From Isohypsibius dastychi (taxonomy: Eukaryota > Tardigrada > Eutardigrada > Parachela > Isohypsibiidae): a stretch of DNA of 64,000 bases. The stretch spans positions 1 through 64,000 of the forward strand of contig JAQIWT010000012.1 in the NCBI GenBank assembly GCA_034696485.1, in the 5' to 3' direction. Shown piece after piece: positions 56,182-64,000 of this stretch. A program made the position numbers and the translations under genes. The notes beneath the pieces were generated by a model. It did not search any database, was not told where the DNA came from, and saw only the letters and a program-made list of their open reading frames with translations. Numbering within the stretch: position 1 is the first letter of the stretch; each line of letters begins with the position of its first letter.

Positions 56182-57396
56182 ATGAGCGAGTTTAATGATT
56201 TACCGCTAGAAGTTTTGGTTATCATCTTCCGAAAAGTAGATTCGATCAGCCAGAGGCGTATCCAAAGGTAAGCGCAATCCTGTGTAAATACCGCATTGTG
56301 GATTATCGATTGTTCGTGGTTGAATAAAACTCAACGCTCTATTTAATCCAGGGTGTGCAAAAAATGGTACAGTGTGCTGAGAGCAGCCCCATTCTACAAG
56401 GAAGTGATGCTCGAGGTTGTCAATCCTCACGGAGATACCCTCGTCGACTACAAAATATCCAAGAACATCAGTTTGTTGAGAGAGAAACTCATCACCGACA
56501 AAGTCACAAAGATTGTGTTTATTCTGGATTCCAAGAGAGTGTCAGTGAGTGACGCATCTCTCTTTGAATGCAGGTAGGTCTGAGTTCGACCACAAATTCA
56601 GTGTACCTAACTTAAGAGTAGCTTTTTACACGGCAGGCTGCACGAGCCACTTTATTACCCGTTTGACCACGACACCAAAGAGTACGTGCAGAAAGAAAAC
56701 GTGCAATCACTTGTGCTGATCAACCTCCCAATCGCATTCTGTTCGTCGACAAGGACGCCTGACATATCTTTCGGGTGGAAAAGATACGACATGAAGCTGA
56801 TCGAATGCCGAGTAGATGTACACTTTCTCATACACGACACACGCAATCGCTCAATATTCCTCCCTCCTTATCCCGAGTATAAGCTGATAGACATGGAAGA
56901 ATTCGTAATCAGGCATGCAGAATTTGTGTCAACTAAGCCAAGTCCGTCTGTTAAATATGTGGTACATGCTATGGATGAGTTTCTGTCACCTTTGACACTC
57001 CAACAGAAAAACGACATCTACGCGTTTGAAAAGGCCATCCCTGGGCCTGTAGACGACTTCTTGCCATGGGTGACAGATGAATACAATGCAATCAAGACAT
57101 ACCTCGAAGAGTACATTGCAGAACAGCATCATGATCAAGTTTAACCAACTCGTTTTCACAGGAATGGGATGGATGGGTGTGATCTTGAAGAACTGCCCAG
57201 GTTCATTCAACATCTTCTACATCGCATCACAGGAAAGAATGTTGACTATAGTACAATGCCACCTGGAATTCGTGTTTCTGAACCGGACATCTGGACCGAT
57301 ATCAATGTTCTGGCTCTAGCAAGGAAGAAACTATTCGGGTACAAGAACAGTGTCACCACCATCGTTCGGTCACGTTCTTGGCAATATTTATACTAG
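56182..57396 (+). CDS. F-box protein, tandem family copy J (338 residues)
   Basis: Exons 56182-56267, 56352-56573, 56637-57110 and 57162-57396, phase 2 throughout. The F-box is SEFNDLPLEVLVIIFRKVD, then VCKKWYSVLRAAPFYKEVML. Exon 2 is shorter than in C, F and H and ends RVSVSDASLFECR. Exon 3 has VLINLPIAFCSSTRTPDISF and CRVDVHFLIHDTRN, with the family LPWETHEYNAI changed to LPWVTDEYNAI. Exon 4 reads CDLEELPRFIQHLLHRITGK and DIWTDINVLALARKKLFGYK. The upstream block is at 56041-56130, with the reading GATCGATCACCCAGCGCCC. It is the last intact member of the array. Confidence 0.85.
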
Positions 57397-57894
57397 CAGC
57401 AAAATCGGGAATCAGTCAGGGTAGGTTATTCTGGTTGGTTTTTTTCCAGACAGCATAAGTGAGTAAATCAGGAGCAGATGATTCTAATGCCAATCCCAGT
57501 AAATTTTTTGTAAATGTCAAGGTCCTGTTATCACGGTTGTAACCGGCACTTCTCTTAGACATGCATGTTGGGAGAATGGCTGCAGATCCTTTTGCACTCA
57601 CTGAACGAGTTGTCCATTGGGACAGAATTACAATGGGTCATGTTCGATGGGCATGTACAATGGGTCATGTTCGACTGGACCGGTCAAGAGATGGCTAATC
57701 ACATGCAAAGAAAATCGAATATACTCAATTTTCACCGAGGCTATGGACAACACAGCATTCTCTTGGTGACCTGCAACATGACCGCTTGAACCATCTGACA
57801 AGGTTTGTTGAAGCAAAATAGAGTGTCAGAGTTGCTTCCAATTGCACAACTTTTTCGGCATGCAATTCGGTCAAGAGATCTCATGTTGCGAATG

Positions 57895-58060
57895 TCGATG
57901 TGTTGACCACGACGAACGTATCGAAAGAAAACAAAAAATCACTTGTGCTGATCAACGTCGCGTTGCATAGCCAATGACCTGCGTTTTCGGAGACGTGGCC
58001 GGTGTGGATGAGCTAGCTGAGCTTTCCAGGTTCACCAAGAACTTCTACATCACCTAATTG
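57895..58060 (+). pseudogene. F-box copy K, decayed exon 3/4 pieces
   Basis: A short exon 3 piece (GTTTGACCACGACGAACGTA, then codons for KKSLVLINVA) is joined by deletion to an exon 4 piece (ELSRFTKNFYIT-like). Everything else of the gene is missing. Confidence 0.7.
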
Positions 58061-58289
58061 GGAGAAATACTCTGCGATTTCTCCTAACTTGACACGCTCG
58101 TTTCATTTTAGAGCGTAAAGCTAGCAGGAACTGTAAAGTTAGTATGCACTCAGTAAACGAAGCTATTTTGTCTTCGACATTGGAGCACCAGAAATTCAGC
58201 GATACACAGATTCCGATCAGACAAGCGCAGAAAACATGAAAAACTCTCGGGAAACCGAATTTGGAAAACGGAGTGATGTACTCCTGGCC

Positions 58290-59416
58290 AGAATTGTAGA
58301 TACTGCTTAAGTTGTACCAAGTTCAAAAATATGAGGGCATATCTTGAAGGGTACCGTACCATCCCGCAACATCACGCCGACATTTGTGCTATAGCAAGGC
58401 CATGAAATGCGTTAATGGTCTCAAATTCTAGTACCAAACGTACCACAGGTACCACCTGTAACAACCGTATAGGCTGTACCACCCGAACCAACTGTAAAAG
58501 TGTACCACCGTACCAGTGTACCACCGTACCAGTGAACCACCGTACCAGTGAACCACCGTACCAGTGAACCACCGTACCAGTGAACCACCGTACCAGTCTA
58601 CCACCGTACCAAGTGTACCACCCGTACCAATCGTACCGCTGTACCACCTGTACTAAGTGTACCACCGTACCACCGTACCACTGTACCACTGTACCACTGT
58701 ACCATTGTACCACATGAACCATTGTACCACCTGTACCACCTGTACCAACCGTACCACCTGTACCAACCGTACCAAGTGTACCACCCGTACCAATCGTACC
58801 ATTGTACCACTGTACCGGGTGTATCAACTGTACCAACTGAATGCATGTTGTATCACCTGATAAAAACTGAATCAAATCCTACGGGAGCTCCACCCCGTAA
58901 CTCCAACAAGGGGGGCTTCGCCCCCGAGTTCCCATCCCCAAAACTCCCGGAAGACCCTCGATTTAATATAACCCTCGAAACTCCCAGGGAAATTCCTTCA
59001 AGCAAAACTTACTTCCGCACGCTACCTTGATCAGATAAGTGACCTGAACCAGAAAAACATCGGTGGTCCGAAAAATATGTCATTCCAGATCACGACGAGA
59101 ATTTTTCGACCGTAGACTGGTACAGTTGGTGCACTTGATACAGGTGGTACGGTGGTACACTGGTACGGTGGTACACTGGTACGGTGGTACAGTGGTACGT
59201 GGTAAACTTTTACAGTTGGTTCGGGTGGTACAGCCTATACGGTTGTTACAGTTGGTACCTCTGGTACGTTTGGTATAAGTATTTGACACCATGAACTCGT
59301 TTCACGGCCTTGCTATAGCACAAAGGTCAGTGTTATGTTGCAGGTACGGTCCCCTTCAAGAACTGGCCTCATATTTTTGAACTTGGTACAACTCAAGCAG
59401 CACGTGCAGAATTGGG
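58290..59416. mobile_element. Foldback element with long inverted repeats full of GTACCACC minisatellite
   Basis: The left arm from about 58290 and the right arm to about 59416 are imperfect reverse complements over roughly 250 bases each (shared TGCTATAGCAAGGCC, CAACCGTATAGGCTGTACCA). Each arm runs inwards into a tandem array of GTACCACC-type units, about 58500-58850 on the left and 59130-59210 on the right. The centre (about 58860-59100) is unique, with a GGGGGGCTTCGCCCCC hairpin. It sits between the relics K and L of the F-box array. No transposase is present. Confidence 0.8.
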
Positions 59417-59589
59417 AAGACAACTTCAGATTTAGGAGAAGCTATTGGGAAAGTTGTCATGTCGTGGTTTTACTTGGGACATCGCCTTAAATCGAGGCAG
59501 ACTAGATTAGATAAATCCATAGACGATCTCCGTTTACACCAGCTACATTTTGAAGATTTGAAATGCCTTGCTTTTTTCCAGTTTCGAAC

Positions 59590-59924
59590 ACCTCAGACTA
59601 TCTTGCCATGGGAGACACATGAGTACAATGCAATCATGAAATACCTCGAAGAGTACATTCATAACATAGCATCATGTTCAAGTGTAAGCATTTCGTTTTT
59701 GCAGGAATGGCCAAGATAAGTACGATCTTGACGAACTTCCCAGGTTCATTCAACATCTTCTACATCGCATCACTGGAAAGAATCCTGACTATACGATCCC
59801 AGCTGGTGTTCGGATATCAGCACCGGACGTCTGGACTGATGTCAATATTCTGGCTTTAGCGAGAAAGAAACTATTAGGACTCAAGGATACTGTCACCACG
59901 ATCATTCAGTCGCATTTTAGCTAA
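59590..59924 (+). pseudogene. F-box copy L, 3' end only
   Basis: Starts abruptly within exon 3 (ILPWETHEYNAIMKYLEEYI) and is followed by a phase-2 intron and an intact last exon at 59705-59924 (LPRFIQHLLHRITGKNPDY, VWTDVNILALARKKLLG). Exons 1 and 2 and the upstream block are missing. Truncation falls near the foldback element. Confidence 0.8.
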
Positions 59925-60315
59925 TTATAAACTTACATGAGAATCTGGGATTAGTGTGATCATAGGAAAAACCTGTCATGGAGCGAATTCGAGACGCCAA
60001 CAAATTCCATAAAGAAGGTCTTTAGAGTAAGCAATTCGGCAAAATTATTCGACCGTTTTGTAAAAAACCAGTGATTATTCATTCTTTCGAAGCTGGGGTA
60101 GCAACAACCTTTCAAACAAGAACCGGTTTACTGAAGAAAGCGAGGTTGCATTTTAGTGAAGCTTTGGTGGTTCCGTTTTTCTCTACAATTACATGGTCCA
60201 AAGTCGAACGCAGGGTTGAACTGGACGACGTTTTACCTTGAGCAGCTCCTCGGAAACTTTGCATATGATGTCAATTTTCCGTGCCCCATGTAGCGTTCAG
60301 ATGCCGTTGCGCTGT

Positions 60316-60328
60316 CCCCCCCCCCCCC
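60316..60328. repeat. Run of 13 C
   Basis: A homopolymer upstream of the caspase gene; length is liable to sequencing error. Confidence 0.9.
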
Positions 60329-60537
60329 GTCGTAAGCATGGAATAAAGAGACCTGTTTCTGTTTTACCTCTAACATCGAACCTGGTTGAGATAAAGCAAC
60401 AACCATGTAAAACCAAGAAAACAAATCATTGCTGTAAGTAAAGTACCGGTAAAGTAAATCAGTTTTACGTTAGCAAAGTAAAAGTGAATTAAGTGTTTAC
60501 CGTTAAATGTTGACCTACCGAAAATTACCTATACCTC

Positions 60538-61714
60538 ATGAACCCTGCCGGGTTACCGAGTGGTTTGAGCAGGTACAAGAAGCGGATGGAAAAAGTAGCT
60601 CACCAGTTAAGCATATGCTTCACATTCGCTCGCTCGCCCCTTAAACCAAATCAGCTATCGGCATATACATCTGTAGTGTGACGCTCGGAGGACCGATGCT
60701 GATTATTGTCAACGAATTCGGTCCTTCCTTTCCGGCATTTCACGCAATGGACGTGGACTGCGCCAGAAGTATCACAGCCTTTAACGGACTGGGATTCAGT
60801 TTGTACAAAAAGAGAGTCTTCTGGAATTCAAATTTTCAGGTAGAAAACAGTTCGTTATTTCACCGGAACAATGCCCACCTCCATGTGTTAGTGAAACCAT
60901 GAATTTTTAATTGAATTTTTTTTTGTTCAGGATATGCTAAACTGGATAGGAATGTATGCTGCTGATCCGACAGAGAACAAAGATTTGTCGCTGGTTGTGG
61001 TAGTCGTCTCTCACGGTTCGTTGAACGGAGTCATATATGGCGCAGATATGAGTCAGGTCGTCACCAATGATTTCTTTCAACTACTGGACGATGTCAACTG
61101 TGCCAGATTCAGCGGCAAACCTAAGCTTTTTATGTTTGTGGCCTGCCGTGGAAGTCAGTTGCTTTGTTTGTTAGAATGATGGGTTTGACTTTCGCTGGTT
61201 TTTTTCTCAGATCGTGATAATCCTTCGACCATTCGTCATCAAGGTGTCGTGAGGTACAATGCCCGAACAAATCAGGTTGCTTTATATTCAACACTTGATG
61301 GTCGGTAATCATTTCTTCTCTTGTTCATCTGTGTGCTCACATACTGTTGTCATCACAGAATGTATCTCCTATCGAGATACGATCACTGGCTCAAATTTCG
61401 TTGCAAATTTTGTCAATGTTTTGGTTCAAAACTCAGGGATCCAAAGTCTGCAAGGCATATTCAACCTGGTGAGTCCGGATCGATCAAGCTCTATTTTGAT
61501 GTATGGCGAATGAATGAAATTAAATTAACTGTGCTCCTTTCAGGTGCGCGATGATCTTGTTCTTGAGCAACAAACACGGCGCACTGCGAGTGCAGTGCGT
61601 GGTGCAGTGCGCTCTTGCAACATTTCGCTAGAGCCCGAAATGGATTATAGACTGTCCAGCCCCCTGTTCTTGCCACCTTCCACGAGCCAACGTGTCACCT
61701 GTACTATATCATGA
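60538..61714 (+). CDS. Caspase (cysteine protease, family C14)
   Basis: Core exons: about 60677-60839, 60931-61153, 61211-61300, 61359-61468 and 61544-61714, with phases agreeing throughout. From the ATG at 60696 this gives 245 residues. A short upstream exon 60538-60572 (MNPAGLPSGLS) joins in frame and may hold the true start. The p20 part has MLIIVNEFG, the catalytic His in VVVSHGSLNGVIYG and the catalytic Cys in FVACRG (usual form QACRG). The p10 part has VALYSTLDE, SYRDTITGSNFVANFVNVLV and a C-terminus ending DYRLSSPLFLP. Caspases cleave after Asp in apoptosis or immunity in the cytosol. The Arg that normally follows the first strand is not evident, so specificity or activity may be altered. 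There is no long prodomain, which fits an effector-like enzyme. Confidence 0.82.
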
Positions 61715-61719
61715 ATCGC

Positions 61720-62150
61720 CAATGACGCCAGACGCCCACTTTGCTTTTCTCGCTCATTTTTTCGTTCACTTAGTCTGCGAAGAGCTCGTCCTTTCCATTT
61801 GTTGTGATCAAAACGCGAACACGATATTTTCTAACCTTGAACACGTGGTGTTTTTGTGATTTTTGCCGGGTACTCAATATTATTCACTCGACACACCAAC
61901 ATGTGCTGCTACCGTTTTCCAGGCAGTAGAATCTTTTATCAGGTTTTTGAGCGCAAACTCGGGCTCTGTGAGCCGAGTAAAGTACTTGTGTTTATTGATG
62001 TTCCTTACTTTTCCCAGAATTTTCACTCATTTGGTGGCAAAATCTGTTATCTTCAGAGTGTCTTGTCAAAATTTGATGACAAGTCGTTTTTCAGAAACAA
62101 ATTTCTCTTGCTGTAGAATTAAGACTGGACACAGGCCTGAACGGAGAACG
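61720..62150. other. Intergenic between convergent caspase genes
   Basis: About 440 bases. Short frames at 61856-62116 have no recognisable domain. Confidence 0.4.
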
Positions 62151-62151
62151 T

Positions 62152-62871
62152 TCATCGAGTTTGAAACCATCTTTTGTAGAGATTCTTGCAAAATCGAAGT
62201 ATGCTTGTTCTTTTGGTTGTCACCCGAGTCATCTTCTCTTTCTGGACTTTCCTCACATTCGACTTTTCCGGTTCTGCGTTGTCCGGAATGCTGCTGAAGT
62301 AAATGCGGAAACTAAGACCTCTATATTGGCAACTGACGACAAGGCGGGAGGGCAGCTGTTTTCCCATTTGCCAAGAATTGTACTGCTTATAGCAAGCACC
62401 ACGAACCTGCAAATGCATATATTGACTGAGCATAGTCGAATCATCTTGCTTTTCACCTCCTTACACATCTCGACAAACCTAGACGTGTTTCCCACCTCTC
62501 ACTGCCGCCCCCTTCCCGCACCATCCCCACAACTTGGCCACTTCTGAGAGACTAACGGCCCCGCCACTCTTCATGTAATCATTAATCATTAATCATTAAT
62601 TAAGAATCATTAATCACATCACCTCGAAACCAAATAACTTGGTACACCTTTCTGACAAAACATTACTGGTTTGTTTGCATGCTTCATCTAGCCTTCTGAG
62701 TCACCAGTACATGAATTGAACTTTGAAGCTCACCAGTGTAACCAAGGTATCGAAATCATTCCAGTGAGCTCCAGCAACTACAACCTTGACGAGATTGTCG
62801 ACGAACCAAGATCCGTATGTATCCGTTGGTATATCATCATGCGCTAGAAGGTAAACGCGATATACTTCAAA
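62152..62871 (-). CDS. Caspase p10-like C-terminal exons, p20 not found
   Basis: Two minus-strand exons, 62734-62871 and 62152-62406, are joined in phase 0 by a 327-base intron with GTGAGC and TTTGCAG ends. Exon one encodes VYRVYLLAHDDIPTDTYGSW, then FVDNLVKVV, matching the p10 substrate-loop region with its GSWF signature. Exon two starts VRGACYKQY and holds MGKQLPSRLVV and FRIYFSS, like the C-terminal caspase strands, followed by a basic 45-residue extension. It is convergent with the caspase at 60538-61714, and the shared TL/NL then VR splice position supports common descent. Upstream (62919-63281) a 120-codon minus frame exists, but it does not show His or Cys motifs and its phase does not join cleanly. 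The gene is partial, degenerate, or has p20 exons I cannot see. Confidence 0.6.
62573..62617. repeat. TAATCAT simple repeat
   Basis: Several copies of TCATTAA/TAATCAT in a row, inside the intron of the minus-strand caspase-like gene. Confidence 0.85.
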
Positions 62872-63299
62872 CTGACAGTGTTAAATTCTACGATGAGACA
62901 TGATCCAACTTCGAGCAGCTACCGTTGGTGAACCATGTCTGGCGTGATTGGCTTACCCGGTATTCCAACAGTAACAATGTGAAAACTGCCTCCGGGGGCG
63001 GTAACCCAACAATCTTCTTTTTCTTCTTCTGCATTCTCATCACCGCTCAGATATGGCTGTGGAATCCTGCATGGCTCCTTGTCGACTGCTGGTGTGAAAA
63101 GTATTGACGTCAATTCAACAGATACACGGTACTCTTTCGTCATTTTTTGGCCAATTCTAGGCCGATGATAGGTTTGACAATTTGTTTCACATATATTTCG
63201 TATTATGGCCTGTGATTTCTCGAGAAACACAGATCGTAATGTACTGTTACCAGTTAGTCTGGTATCATCAAGGCAGGCCAATTCGTGGGTGAGGGGCTA

Positions 63300-64000
63300 A
63301 TTCTAAGTTGTCTCACCATCCATCAACTCAAAACATCATGAAAAACTTGGTACCTAATAATAACGGTTTGGACCACCACTTGAAGCGGTAGCCCCCTTTA
63401 ACCCTCTAGGGGTCCACCCTGCGAATTCTGAACATCTGTGAAATCTGAGCAAGATTTTCGGTCTCACCGGTTGTTCACTTCTACAGATTTTACTGTTAAA
63501 AACAGAGGTTATGGAAGACAGGATATCTTTTCCATCCTAACTGATCACCCTGTTCAAATCCTCATGATGATTCTATCAGATGTTTTCGTTAGAATCAATT
63601 TCTTTTGTCAGTTTTCTGAACCTCTCGCAAGAGGTGCAAAATCAAGGCTTATTATGCTCCCAGCAATTTTAGGATGTGTTACTCCTTCCACGTTAAACTG
63701 AATTTGCTCGCATTCTATGTTGAGCGAGATCAGTCAAGCTTTCTTTCTTCGTGGGCTTGTAGTACTTGTAGCAGGACGCAGACAAAGATCAACGAGTTAA
63801 ATTCTCGTTGCGCAAGGAGTCGTATTAACGTAACACTCACGGCTTATTCAGACATAACCGCCATTACAAAACAAGAAAATCAGGTTCACACTTCTTTGTC
63901 ATACCAGCATCATGCTGGTATGACATGCTGGCAGCATGTCGACTTACGATTTCTTGATCCGATGATCATTAAAATTCGGGCTTTTCCGCATAACGCCGGA
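63300..64000. other. Right-hand end, no supported gene
   Basis: A plus-strand frame at 63438-63701 (87 codons) has no recognisable domain. The only clear structure is the palindrome at 63898-63924. Confidence 0.4.
63898..63924. repeat. Perfect 13-bp-arm palindrome
   Basis: GTCATACCAGCAT, one central base, then its reverse complement, followed by a further ATGCTGGCAGCAT partial palindrome. Function unknown. Confidence 0.85.

Noticed and set aside
58500-58850. CRISPR-like regular repeats
   Set aside because: Units are short, without unique spacers, and the context is eukaryotic; it is a minisatellite.
58372-58875. 167-codon minus-strand frame rich in GGTVGTGG-like repeats
   Set aside because: It is the GTACCACC minisatellite read in frame inside the foldback element.
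59674-59859. 61-codon plus frame
   Set aside because: An alternative frame of the last exon of F-box relic L.
62919-63281. 120-codon minus frame as the p20 part of the second caspase
   Set aside because: It has no SHG-type His motif and no ACRG motif, and its end does not join the p10 exon in phase. A resemblance of MACLDD to ACRG was considered too weak.

Overview
This window is nuclear DNA of an animal. Its protein genes are split by GT-AG introns, many only about 50-70 bases long, and use the standard code. The families are animal ones: PR/SET plus C2H2 zinc-finger proteins, a natriuretic-peptide-receptor ectodomain, a SUEL-type lectin, caspases and F-box proteins. The compact introns and the lineage-specific expansion of small families suggest an ecdysozoan-like invertebrate. 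A tardigrade would fit, but that is inference. All exon models below were built by eye from splice signals, reading-phase agreement and family similarity.

Layout. 1-3.3 kb (minus): ligand-binding region of a natriuretic-peptide-receptor / guanylyl-cyclase-type receptor, whose downstream coding sequence is interrupted at base 75 by a pogo/Tigger-like element running off the left edge. 5.3-6.4 kb (minus): secreted lectin with three SUEL/galactose-binding domains, frameshifted by a 10-base tandem duplication. 9-16.5 kb (minus): two intact PR-zinc-finger genes of PRDM7/9-like architecture flanking a small 67-residue protein. 16.5-20 kb: gene-poor. 20.2-22.2 kb (plus): a separate C2H2 gene. 24.6-27.1 kb: decayed PR-zinc-finger copy carrying a complete copy of the pogo/Tigger-like element. 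33.7-36.5 kb: an intact PR-zinc-finger gene. 38.4-40.9 kb: its duplicate, which has lost the PR domain.

28.3-59.9 kb is dominated by a tandem, same-strand array of twelve copies of one F-box gene family, here labelled A to L. Six are intact (B, C, E, F, H, J; 336-352 residues). A has one stop codon, G has one frameshift, and D, I, K and L are truncated or interrupted. Full copies share four exons with all introns in phase 2 and a strongly conserved block about 50-140 bases upstream of the ATG. Several units also carry an antisense relic of a PR-zinc-finger last exon, so the two families were copied together. A tRNA-Glu(TTC) gene and two tRNA-Glu relics lie between units. Two non-autonomous DNA elements (53.4-54.3 kb and 58.3-59.4 kb) sit in decayed units.

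60.5-61.7 kb (plus): a short caspase with both subunits. 62.2-62.9 kb (minus): a caspase p10-like pair of exons with no recognisable p20. The right-hand end shows nothing else I can identify. Taken together, the window holds fast-evolving, recently duplicated regulators (F-box adaptors and PR-zinc-finger proteins) plus receptor, lectin and cell-death genes. No operon-like or pathway linkage among them is visible beyond shared duplication.
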